A stretch of DNA of 13,294 bases from CAZSHX01 sp964606895 (GTDB lineage Bacteria; Bacteroidota; Ignavibacteria; Kapaibacteriales; UBA2268), in contig CAZSHX010000099.1 in assembly GCA_964606895.1 (NCBI GenBank), positions 1 through 13,294 on the forward strand, read 5' to 3'. A program made the position numbers and the translations under genes. Below, piece by piece: positions 6,371 through 13,288 of this stretch. Each line of letters begins with the position of its first letter. Within the stretch, counting starts at the first letter, position 1. The notes under the pieces were generated by a model, which searched no databases, was not told where the DNA came from, and was given only the letters and a program-made list of their open reading frames with translations.

Positions 6371-6772
6371 TCAATTAACACCGTTCTTTGAATATGGCTT
6401 CAGAGAATCAATAACGGTAATTGCACTGTCTAAACCAGAACCAATACTATCAATTTTGGTTTCACCTTCGTAATATCCTTCAAGATGCAAAATCAAATAG
6501 GCAGTATTTAGATTTTTTAATAGTTTTTTATCCATATTTGCAAGAACGCTTCGATAGTACTCTATTGACTTCCTGCCTTTTTTCTTTTGAACATTATTAA
6601 TATCAAAAAGAAAATCAAGAGCTTTTAGTGTACCTGCGTATGCAATACCACAGGCAGTCTTAACATATTTCTCATCAATATAATATTTATCTTCCCTGCC
6701 TGCAAGCTTCAAATTTTCTCTTGCATTCTCCACGTATCGCATTGCTTCTTTATAAGGATTTTCATGTACCAT
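6371..6772 (-). CDS. DUF5618 family protein
   Basis: A 133-residue, apparently all-helical soluble protein. I recognise it as DUF5618, a family of unknown function that I recall from Bacteroidota, from the order of motifs: an N-terminal helix (NPYKEAMRYVENARENL, residues 5-21), YYIDEKYVKTACGIAYAGTL (30-49), a KKKGRKSIEYYR stretch (63-74), then LNTAYLILHLEGYYEGETK (88-106) and a closing helix. The overall shape resembles small HEPN-like helical bundles, but the usual HEPN R-x4-6-H motif is not evident, so this is only a possibility. The gene is more AT-rich than its neighbours (14 of 60 bases are G or C at 6481-6540). It lies convergent to the sigma-54 activator, alone, with its own promoter-like sequence, which is consistent with a transferred single gene. 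Confidence 0.75.
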   Translation of the reverse strand: MVHENPYKEAMRYVENARENLKLAGREDKYYIDEKYVKTACGIAYAGTLKALDFLFDINNVQKKKGRKSIEYYRSVLANMDKKLLKNLNTAYLILHLEGYYEGETKIDSIGSGLDSAITVIDSLKPYSKNGVN

Positions 6773-6804
6773 AATTATCTTTCTGTAAATTATATCTTAT
6801 AATA

Positions 6805-6834
6805 CAAATTTACAAAAAAATTATTTTAATCAAT
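6805..6834 (-). promoter_or_regulatory. Bacteroidota-type promoter for the DUF5618 gene
   Basis: On the minus strand TAAATTTG (6805-6812) matches the -7 box TAnnTTTG. An ATTG (6831-6834), one base off TTTG, lies 18 nt upstream of it. The -7 box is 32 nt before the ATG at 6772, giving a short leader of about 25 nt. Confidence 0.5.
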
Positions 6835-6861
6835 AAACAATAATATTGATATCTCAAAAAT

Positions 6862-6888
6862 AGCCGGATTAAGTTACATCATCCGGCT
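6862..6888. terminator. Intrinsic terminator downstream of glnA
   Basis: A perfect 8-bp GC-rich stem (AGCCGGAT at 6862-6869 with ATCCGGCT at 6881-6888) around an 11-nt loop. On the minus strand, the direction of glnA, the stem is followed by ATTTTTGAG. On the plus strand it is followed by a longer T-run (6888-6894). It begins 27 nt after the glnA stop and can block transcription in both directions. Confidence 0.82.
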
Positions 6889-6914
6889 TTTTTTAAGATT
6901 ATTTCAGCGAATTA

Positions 6915-8279
6915 TTAAACCCATTCAAGGTAATTGTCAAGTTCCCAATCGGTGACGGAAATGCGGAAATCATCCCATTCCTTTTGTTTGGCTCTCACGT
7001 ATTTCTTGGAAAGCTGACCTCCCAATACTCCACTGATGAGTTCATTATTTTTGAATGCATTAACTGCATCACTGAGAGAATAAGGAAGAAATTCAATATT
7101 TCTTTCTTTCAGTTCATCGAAATCAAATTCGAAAACGTTTTCTTCAACCGGGTCAGGCGGAAGCATCTTATTCTTGATTCCGTCCAGTCCGGCTTTGAGA
7201 AGAACGGCAAAAGCAAGATATGGATTACAGCTCGGATCAGGATTGCGGATTTCGATTCTTGTGGCTTTGTCTTTGCCTTCGCTGTATCTTGGGACGCGAA
7301 TCAGAGCCGAACGGTTCGTTTGTGCCCAGCAGATATACGTGGAAGCTTCATAGCCCGGAACTAATCTTTTGTACGAATTAACAAGAGGATTCAAAACTGC
7401 CGACATTGCTTTTACGTGGTGCATCTGCCCTGCCATGAAGTGATATGCAATCTCTGAAAGTTTGTATTTGTCATTAGCATCAAAAAAGAGATTTGTTTCG
7501 CCGTCGGTTGTGAAAAGACTTTGGTGTACGTGCATCCCGCTTCCGTTTACGCCGGTAATAGGTTTTGGCAAAAATGTGGCATAAAGTCCATGCTTTTCGG
7601 CAACTGCTTTAAGTGTGGATTTCAGAGTCATGACTTTGTCTGCCGATGAAAGTGCATCGCCGTATTTGAAATCAATTTCGTGCTGACCGGGAGCTACCTC
7701 GTGATGGCTTGCCTCCACATCAATTCCCATTTGAATTAGTGCTTCCATCATGTCGCGGCGGCATTCATAACCCAAATCGAGAACCAAATCGAAATACTGT
7801 CCGCGGTCGTGAGGTTCAATCAGTTTATTGCCTGCTGTTTTAATCTTTCCGTTTTCGCGTTTGAAAAGGAAAAACTCACATTCGGGACCTGTGTTGAACA
7901 TATACCCCATGTCGTGAGCTTCCTGCAATACTTTCCTGAGAATATAACGCGGGTCTGATTCATAAGGAAGTCCGTCGGGAGTGAAAACGTCGCAAATCAC
8001 ACTGGCAATATTGTAAGTAGCGGTTTTCATCCAGGGGATTATGGCATAAGTATTCAAATCAGGTCTCAAAAGCATGTCACTTTCAAAAATGCGGGTGAAA
8101 CCTTCGATGGACGAACCGTCGAACCACAAGCCGTGCTTGAGCGTGTCCGGGAATTTGCTCGTCGGAATGGTAATGCTTTTTACGACACCGTACATATCTG
8201 AAAACTGGAGGTTAATAAATTGAACATTGTCCTGCTTGAGGCGTTCGAGGATGTTTGAATTGTTTGGTTTTTCGGTCAT
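6915..8279 (-). CDS. glnA: Glutamine synthetase type I (GSI-alpha-like)
   Basis: A 454-residue dodecameric-type glutamine synthetase, making glutamine from glutamate, ammonia and ATP; the main entry of ammonium into metabolism. Seen: the N-terminal beta-grasp domain with DGSSIEGF (54-61), the metal-binding GPECEFFLF (131-139), HHEVAPGQHEID (192-203), NGSGMHVHQSL (245-255), the glutamate/flap region GYEASTYICWAQTNRS (309-324), and RIEIRNPDPSCNPYLAFA (341-358). At the position where GSI-beta enzymes carry the adenylylated tyrosine (N-L-Y-D-L-P-P), this protein reads PVEENVFEFDF, so it should not be controlled by adenylylation. The ATG at 8277-8279 is chosen because an in-frame ATG at 8330 adds 17 residues before a typical GS start. 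There is no strong ribosome site. The 222-nt divergent gap to the TPR gene probably holds both promoters, but none was recognised clearly. Confidence 0.97.
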   Translation of the reverse strand: MTEKPNNSNILERLKQDNVQFINLQFSDMYGVVKSITIPTSKFPDTLKHGLWFDGSSIEGFTRIFESDMLLRPDLNTYAIIPWMKTATYNIASVICDVFTPDGLPYESDPRYILRKVLQEAHDMGYMFNTGPECEFFLFKRENGKIKTAGNKLIEPHDRGQYFDLVLDLGYECRRDMMEALIQMGIDVEASHHEVAPGQHEIDFKYGDALSSADKVMTLKSTLKAVAEKHGLYATFLPKPITGVNGSGMHVHQSLFTTDGETNLFFDANDKYKLSEIAYHFMAGQMHHVKAMSAVLNPLVNSYKRLVPGYEASTYICWAQTNRSALIRVPRYSEGKDKATRIEIRNPDPSCNPYLAFAVLLKAGLDGIKNKMLPPDPVEENVFEFDFDELKERNIEFLPYSLSDAVNAFKNNELISGVLGGQLSKKYVRAKQKEWDDFRISVTDWELDNYLEWV

Positions 8280-8501
8280 AAGGTTTTGTCCGCTCAAAAT
8301 ATTAAAAAAATGTTGAATAATTGCTTGCACAAATAAGTTTTTTAGTTCCGTCTAATAATCCTATGTATAAAAGAACAAAGGCAATAATTATTTTTGATGA
8401 AAAATAAATTATTTTGATATTTCTTAACAAAAAATACTTCTTTTATTTCTAAACTAAAATAAATATATTGTACTTTGTTGTTCAGTCAATGATTTATATT
8501 T

Positions 8502-9335
8502 ATGTCAAAAAGAAAACAAAATAATTCAAACAGAATTAGTTCTTCGGTTCCAAAGAATCCGCAATCGAAACAAACTGATTCTGCTCCTATGAAATTCGTG
8601 TTCAAAATAAGCAAAGACCAAAAAAAATCTTTGATTCCTTTAGCCGCTGTGCTTCTGCTTTTCGGCTTTATATGGATTGCACCGCAGAAACCAATAATTC
8701 AGCCTTGGTCTGAAGCTGTTTTGATGGTTGATTCTTCCGTAAAAATCAAAGACCCTGTTCAAAGGGAAATACTTTTGAACAAAAGCGGAAACCACCTGAA
8801 AGAATTGATTGAGCAATATCCTTTCCATGCAAGGATTCATTTTTTTTACGGGCACTATTGGTTGAAAAAGAAACAATGGGATTCTTCAATTGTTTATTTG
8901 AAAAATGCAATTAAAATGGATAGCGGCGGCGAGTCCAATCAGGTTTGGGTTGATGCTATGGACGAGATAGTTTTTCCGTTTTATCAGAAGTACTTGACAG
9001 CATTTTCGGACAATCCCGATAAAGCACACTGGAAATTACTCGAAGCATTCAGATATAATCCCAACAAAAAGGAATTGAATCTCCTTCTGGGTAATGTTTA
9101 CAAAGCCAAAAAAGAGTACGACAGTGCTATTTATTATTACCGCAGATATTTGAAGGTGAGCAAAGATGACCTCAATATCCTTAATGATGTTGGTGTGCTG
9201 TATATGTTGAAAAATGATTTAGAGCCTGCACAAAAGATTTTTGAACATATTCTTCAGCTCAAACCCGACCATAAAAGTGCAAAGATTAATTTGGAATTTA
9301 TTGCAAACACAAAAAAGCAGAAAAATGGACTTTAA
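8502..9335 (+). CDS. Membrane-anchored TPR protein
   Basis: A 277-residue protein with a basic, Ser/Asn-rich N-terminal tail (1-42), one membrane segment (about 43-60, SLIPLAAVLLLFGFIWIA) and a C-terminal region of tetratricopeptide repeats. Recognisable TPR-like units lie at about 107-140 (ARIHFFYGHYWLKKKQWDSS, then a helix), 190-223 (KELNLLLGNVYKAKKEYDSA, then YYYRRYLKVS) and 224-257 (NILNDVGVLYMLKNDLEPAQ, then FEHILQLKPD). TPRs bind proteins, so this is probably a scaffold or assembly factor facing the periplasm. It is not an enzyme as far as can be seen. Its stop overlaps the start of the following DUF2142 membrane protein by 11 nt, so the two products are made together and may work together, perhaps in envelope polysaccharide work. 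No Shine-Dalgarno sequence is visible. Confidence 0.82.
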   Translation: MSKRKQNNSNRISSSVPKNPQSKQTDSAPMKFVFKISKDQKKSLIPLAAVLLLFGFIWIAPQKPIIQPWSEAVLMVDSSVKIKDPVQREILLNKSGNHLKELIEQYPFHARIHFFYGHYWLKKKQWDSSIVYLKNAIKMDSGGESNQVWVDAMDEIVFPFYQKYLTAFSDNPDKAHWKLLEAFRYNPNKKELNLLLGNVYKAKKEYDSAIYYYRRYLKVSKDDLNILNDVGVLYMLKNDLEPAQKIFEHILQLKPDHKSAKINLEFIANTKKQKNGL

Positions 9336-10722
9336 ACATAATTTTAAAATTAACGGGTTTCCGCTGGAAATCATTTTCGTTCTCTTAGGTTTAGTTTTTG
9401 GTATTTTGCTTATCAACTACAATCCCCCTTTTCATTCTGCCGACGAAAGTCAGCATTTTATTAAGTCTTATGCCTACTCCAAAGGCGAAATATTGCCGAA
9501 TAATCCTCAAAAACAATGGGGAACTAATCTTCCTAAATCCATTCTTGATGTTTTGAAGGGTATCACTGTACAGTTTGAAAAAGGGGTTAGAATAAGTCGT
9601 CAAAAATTCAATGATGCCAAAAAAATTCCTCTCGAACCCGACAAATCCATTTTCTATAAAGTTACTATTCAAAATATTCCCCCGATTCCTTATCTCCCAT
9701 TCGCAATTGGAATTTTTGTCGGGCAGTTCATTGATGACAATCCTATTTGGCTGGTTTACTGGGGAAGATTGTTCGGGCTGTTTGCCTGGCTGGCAATTAT
9801 GTATTTCGTTATCAGGCTGGTTCCAATCGGCAAAAGTATTTTCTTCTTGTATGGTTTAACCCCGATTGTTTTGTATCAGGGGGCTTCCATCACCTACGAC
9901 ATGATGAATAATGCCATGTCGTTTGTTTTGCTTGCTGTTTTTCTGAAATTTGCTTTTGATGACGAATGGAAACTCACCACCCGAAATCTAATCCTGATTT
10001 TCTGTTTGATAATCATTCATCGTTTTTCCAAGGGTGGCTATCCGTTCCTGCCGTTTTTATTCTTCCTGATTCCGATGGAGAAAATAGGCAAACCCTGGAA
10101 AGCCGCACTAATCGGAGTTGGAATCCTTTTCACGTTTTTTCTGCCATCCTACACTTGGGATAAGGTTGTTTCGGCGCTCAACTATCAAGTCCTGATCGGC
10201 GGGTCCAGGGACGTAGTGATGAGTTCGGGAATGCAGATGAAACATATAATGTCGAATCCTATGAACTTCCTTGATGTCCTATTCAGGAATATCTTGTGGC
10301 AGACTGCCGAATGGACAAGGGGAACAATGGGCAGGTTCGGACACTCATATTTTAATCTGCCCGATTGGTTCTATGCAATGCATGGATTTGTTTTGATTTT
10401 AGTTGCATTTTTCGATTCGAACAAAGATATCTCATTGGTAAAATTTCAGAAATGGCTTTTGTTCATTGTCGGCGGAGGAACTGCGGCGTTGATTATTGTC
10501 GGATTCTATCTGACAGGCTCTGCTGTGGGAGGCAGTGTTATATTCGGGCTACAGGGAAGGTACTTCGTGCCGGCGGTTCCCGTAATGCTGTTTTTGCTTT
10601 ACAACAACAAATTCTACAACAGAAACCGGCAACGCCACAAATGGATTTTCCTAACCGTTTATTCGGCGTTTGTTCTGACTTTTTGCGTTATTCAGTTCAG
10701 CAATTTCTTTTGGGTGAAGTGA
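9325..10722 (+). CDS. DUF2142 family polytopic membrane protein
   Basis: A 465-residue integral membrane protein with about ten hydrophobic segments, the first at 14-32 and the last near 438-458. I assign it to DUF2142 from several points: after the first membrane segment comes NPPFHSADESQHFIKSYAYS (33-52), the family's P-P-x4-D-E loop. Next come ASITYDMMNNAMSF (187-200), the equivalent of the S-P-D-x-x-N-N stretch, and the late GLQGRYFVPAVPVMLF (408-423). DUF2142 proteins look like GT-C glycosyltransferases, in which an acidic pair in the first outer loop is catalytic; Asp-40 and Glu-41 would fill that role. This function is not established. The frame opens further upstream (9241), but the ATG at 9325 begins just before the first membrane segment and overlaps the TPR gene by only 11 nt. 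A following surface-glycan cassette supports a role in envelope glycans. Confidence 0.8.
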   Translation: MDFKHNFKINGFPLEIIFVLLGLVFGILLINYNPPFHSADESQHFIKSYAYSKGEILPNNPQKQWGTNLPKSILDVLKGITVQFEKGVRISRQKFNDAKKIPLEPDKSIFYKVTIQNIPPIPYLPFAIGIFVGQFIDDNPIWLVYWGRLFGLFAWLAIMYFVIRLVPIGKSIFFLYGLTPIVLYQGASITYDMMNNAMSFVLLAVFLKFAFDDEWKLTTRNLILIFCLIIIHRFSKGGYPFLPFLFFLIPMEKIGKPWKAALIGVGILFTFFLPSYTWDKVVSALNYQVLIGGSRDVVMSSGMQMKHIMSNPMNFLDVLFRNILWQTAEWTRGTMGRFGHSYFNLPDWFYAMHGFVLILVAFFDSNKDISLVKFQKWLLFIVGGGTAALIIVGFYLTGSAVGGSVIFGLQGRYFVPAVPVMLFLLYNNKFYNRNRQRHKWIFLTVYSAFVLTFCVIQFSNFFWVK

Positions 10723-10802
10723 GGGGGATTTGGAAAAGAGAGAAATTATGGTTAAGTTAATAATTTAAAAAGAACTTTAGTTAAATTAAAGAAAATAATT
10801 AC

Positions 10803-11510
10803 ATGTCAATAAATATTACATACGAGACTCTAGAAAAATTACAGGTTCCAAAACCTGTTTACCGAGTCCGGTACATCAGTGATAATTGCTTGAATAAAAC
10901 AGTTCTTGACATCGGATGCTACGATGAAACTGCACTAATTAAAAAAGAAACAAAATTTTGGCTACATGGAGAAATTCTAAAAAAAGCAAGTTTTGTTGTT
11001 GGAATTGACAATTCGGATAAAATTCCCACTGAAGGAATAAAAGAGCAGGAGAACGCAATTATTTTTAAAAGCGATGCAACTGATATTGATGAAAAGATTT
11101 TAAATCTTAAGGATTATAAACTTGTTGTTGCAGGTGAGTTTATTGAGCATATTGAAAATGTATCTCAATTTTTTAGTCATATTAAAAATAAATTCCCGGG
11201 TAAAACAATGATACTTAGTACTCCCAACGGAACCTCGATAGGAAATGTTTTTATGGGGATGATAGGCAGAGAAATTCAGCATCCGGACCATTTACATTAT
11301 TTTTCTTATAAAATACTAAACACACTTTGCAAAAAAGCAGAATTTCAAAATTGGGAGATTATACCGTATCATTTTTCATCAACCGAAATGATATTGAAGT
11401 TGTCAGGAATAAAAAAAATCATTGTTCAATTAATAGAAAAGTCAATTAGCTTTATTGAGAAGCTATTCCCTTTATTATCTTTTGGCTATATTGTTAACAT
11501 CAAAATTTAA
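10803..11510 (+). CDS. Class I SAM-dependent methyltransferase
   Basis: A 235-residue methyltransferase with the class I Rossmann fold. Motif I is VLDIGCYDE (34-42), the SAM-binding loop; FVVGIDNSD (64-72) holds the acidic residue that usually contacts the ribose. The acidic stretch KSDATDIDE (89-97) is followed by the post-II motif VVAGEFIEHIENV (108-120). STPNG (139-143) and HPDHLHYFS (160-168) are typical of the UbiE/Methyltransf_11 and _23 type enzymes found in polysaccharide loci. The likely substrate is a sugar or lipid-linked intermediate, inferred from the neighbours. Composition is clearly more AT-rich (19 of 60 bases G or C at 11041-11100) than the preceding DUF2142 gene (32 of 60 at 10501-10560). 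The 80-nt gap before it is AT-rich and may hold a promoter, but none is convincing. No Shine-Dalgarno sequence is visible. Confidence 0.88.
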   Translation: MSINITYETLEKLQVPKPVYRVRYISDNCLNKTVLDIGCYDETALIKKETKFWLHGEILKKASFVVGIDNSDKIPTEGIKEQENAIIFKSDATDIDEKILNLKDYKLVVAGEFIEHIENVSQFFSHIKNKFPGKTMILSTPNGTSIGNVFMGMIGREIQHPDHLHYFSYKILNTLCKKAEFQNWEIIPYHFSSTEMILKLSGIKKIIVQLIEKSISFIEKLFPLLSFGYIVNIKI

Positions 11511-11521
11511 ATGACTTAATT

Positions 11522-12211
11522 ATGGTAATTGGCAACGGATTAATAGCATCAAGATTTTCTGAATATGTAAACAACAAAAGTGTATTAATATTCGCTTCGG
11601 GTGTTTCCAATTCTAAAGAGACAAAAGATGAAGAGTTCGAGCAAGAAATCGAATTAATTTATCGCACATTTGAAAATTATTGTAAGAATTATTTGTTTGT
11701 TTATTTCAGCACTTGTAGTGTCTATGATAAAGAAGAAATTAACTCTCCTTATGTTCAGCACAAAATGCGGATAGAAAAAATCATTGAAAGCACAGTCCCG
11801 GATTTTAATATTTTCAGGGTCTCACAGGCAGTTGGTTTTTCTGAAAATAAGAATACTCTTTTAAACTTTTTATTTGATTCAATTTCCAAAGATAGACGTT
11901 TCAGTATTTGGAATTACGCATACAGAAATCTGATTGATATAGACGATTTGTTTGCAATTGTGAATGAAATTCTAAAAAAAGGACTATTCCGAAATAGTAG
12001 AATTAATGTAGCCAATAGAGAAAATATTCATATTTTAACAATTGTAGAACAGATTGAAAAATTCCTTGGGAAGCAAGCAAAGTACGATTTGATTCCAAGA
12101 GGGTCAAATTTTGAGGTTGAAATTGATAAGATTGAAAAATTAATTGATAAGCTTGAAATAAGATTTGATCATAATTATTTAATGAAAATCCTTTATAAGT
12201 ATTATAAATAA
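11522..12211 (+). CDS. Compact NAD(P)-dependent epimerase/dehydratase-like (extended SDR) protein
   Basis: A 229-residue protein, shorter than normal extended SDR enzymes (about 300 or more). It opens directly with the nucleotide-binding strand MVIGNGLIASRF (1-12), where the usual GxxGxxG is reduced to GNG-x-x-A. LIFASGVSNSKET (22-34) follows. The catalytic set is recognisable: Ser/Thr in VYFSTCSVYD (60-69) and the YxxxK pair Tyr-77 and Lys-81 in SPYVQHKMRIE. IFRVSQAVG (97-105) and NLIDIDDL (136-143) match the distal substrate-side motifs of sugar-nucleotide epimerases. The missing length lies mainly in the N-terminal cofactor half, so activity on a nucleotide sugar is likely but not certain. 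It begins 11 nt after the methyltransferase stop and ends 15 nt before the glycosyltransferase. The gene is very AT-rich (13 of 60 bases G or C at 12001-12060). Confidence 0.82.
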   Translation: MVIGNGLIASRFSEYVNNKSVLIFASGVSNSKETKDEEFEQEIELIYRTFENYCKNYLFVYFSTCSVYDKEEINSPYVQHKMRIEKIIESTVPDFNIFRVSQAVGFSENKNTLLNFLFDSISKDRRFSIWNYAYRNLIDIDDLFAIVNEILKKGLFRNSRINVANRENIHILTIVEQIEKFLGKQAKYDLIPRGSNFEVEIDKIEKLIDKLEIRFDHNYLMKILYKYYK

Positions 12212-12226
12212 TTTCTAAGAAAAACT

Positions 12227-13192
12227 ATGGAAAGAAAACTATTATCAATAATTATCCCGGTTTATTATCAGGAAAAAGGTCTAAGTGAATTGTATCGTCG
12301 GCTTAAAAACGTTGTTGATGGAATAAATTCAGAATTTGATTATGAAATCATTTTTGTAAATGACGGGAGCAAAGATAAATCAATAGATGTTTTGTTTGAC
12401 CTTCATCAAAAGGATGAAAAGGTAAGGGTCCTAAATTTTTCAAGGAATTTCGGACATCAGATTGCTGTTACTGCCGGAATTGATTTTTCAAAGGGTGATT
12501 TAGTAGTGCTGATTGACGATGATTTGCAGGATCCTCCAGAAATAATAATACAGATGATTGAGAGGTGGAAACAAGGTTATCAAGTTGTTTATGGAGTTAG
12601 AAAAATCAGGAAAGGAGAGAATTTCTTTAAAAAATTTTCGGCGAAAATGTTTTATCGAATTCTTGGAAAACTGAGTACAGTTAAAATTCCTTTGGATGTC
12701 GGAGACTTTCGTTTGATGGATAGAGCAGTTGCAAATAATTTGATTATGATGAAAGAAAACAATCGGTTTATTCGAGGTATGGTTTCATGGATTGGGTTCA
12801 ATCAAATAGGTTTACCTTATGAACGTGATGCCAGATATGCAGGTAAATCTAATTATAGTTTAACCAAATTGATGAAATTTGCTATAAACGGCTTAACCGG
12901 ATTTTCAGAAAAACCACTGATTTTCTCAAGCTATTTTGGCTTTCTAATTACAATTTTTTCCTTTATTTTAGGGGTTGATGTTATAATTAACAAATTAATA
13001 AATCCTACTATGATTATAACCGGTTGGACATCACTTATTGTCATTACATTATTTTTCGGTGGGATTCAATTACTAACAATAGGTATATTAGGAACATATG
13101 TAGGCCGTATTTATAATGAAGTCAAAAAACGACCTCTTTATGTATTAGAAAGCAAATTAGGATTCAATTTTAACGAGACTAAAAATGATTAA
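12227..13192 (+). CDS. Family-2 glycosyltransferase of the GtrB/DPM1 type
   Basis: A 321-residue membrane glycosyltransferase that probably transfers a sugar from a nucleotide donor to undecaprenyl or another polyprenyl phosphate. Seen: the GT-A start SIIIPVYYQEKGLSELY (7-23), VNDGSKDKS (44-52), FSRNFGHQIAVTAG (71-84), the metal/donor motif DDDLQDPPE (97-105), GVRKIRKGE (123-131), DVGDFRLMDR (157-166) and RFIRGMVSWIG (180-190). Two C-terminal membrane segments (about 231-254 and 262-291) and a short cytosolic tail follow. This is the layout of GtrB, ArnC and yeast Dpm1-like enzymes; the sugar cannot be told from sequence alone. A polyprenyl-phosphate sugar would serve a GT-C enzyme in the outer leaflet, for which the DUF2142 protein upstream is a candidate. 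Its last 8 nt overlap the start of the next, broken, glycosyltransferase. Confidence 0.92.
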   Translation: MERKLLSIIIPVYYQEKGLSELYRRLKNVVDGINSEFDYEIIFVNDGSKDKSIDVLFDLHQKDEKVRVLNFSRNFGHQIAVTAGIDFSKGDLVVLIDDDLQDPPEIIIQMIERWKQGYQVVYGVRKIRKGENFFKKFSAKMFYRILGKLSTVKIPLDVGDFRLMDRAVANNLIMMKENNRFIRGMVSWIGFNQIGLPYERDARYAGKSNYSLTKLMKFAINGLTGFSEKPLIFSSYFGFLITIFSFILGVDVIINKLINPTMIITGWTSLIVITLFFGGIQLLTIGILGTYVGRIYNEVKKRPLYVLESKLGFNFNETKND

Positions 13193-13262
13193 TCCTTTGA
13201 TTTCAATATGTATTCCGGTCTATAATGATGAAGAGCATATTGCTAGTGTAATAATTCTTTGA
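13185..13262 (+). pseudogene. Start of a second family-2 glycosyltransferase, broken after 25 codons
   Basis: The ATG at 13185 opens inside the 3' end of the preceding gene (8-nt overlap, as in an operon). It reads MINPLISICIPVYNDEEHIA, then SVIIL, before TGA at 13260-13262. The first 23 or so residues are an unmistakable GT-A N-terminus (I-x-I-C-I-P-V-Y-N-D-E-x-x-I). Intact relatives would continue with a helix and a later DDxS/DD motif; none of the three forward frames continues it here. The change falls at about 13250. Either the gene was interrupted by inserted DNA, or the sequence is an assembly or recombination junction. A complete gene with a natural stop at 25 codons is very unlikely. 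Confidence 0.72.
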
Positions 13263-13288
13263 ATAACTTATAATATTTCGTATATTTG
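13258..13288 (+). promoter_or_regulatory. Near-ideal Bacteroidota-type promoter pointing off the right edge
   Basis: TTTG (13258-13261), a 19-nt spacer and TATATTTG (13281-13288) exactly match the Bacteroidota -33 TTTG / -7 TAnnTTTG pattern. A TATAAT also lies between them at 13269-13274. The expected transcript start is at or just past the window edge. Because the -33 box overlaps the stop of the broken glycosyltransferase, the promoter belongs to whatever DNA follows. Confidence 0.6.

Noticed and set aside
6354..6371. Hairpin AGTTGAA-ATGA-TTCAACT between the convergent sigma-54 activator and DUF5618 genes, considered as a terminator.
   Set aside because: The stem is only 7 bp and AT-rich, no U-run follows on either strand, and it overlaps a stop codon. 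It could be chance.
8280..8501. The divergent AT-rich gap considered as holding a riboswitch or TAnnTTTG promoters for glnA and the TPR gene.
   Set aside because: Only near misses were seen (TACTTTG on plus, CAAAGGCA on minus), and no structured aptamer was recognised.
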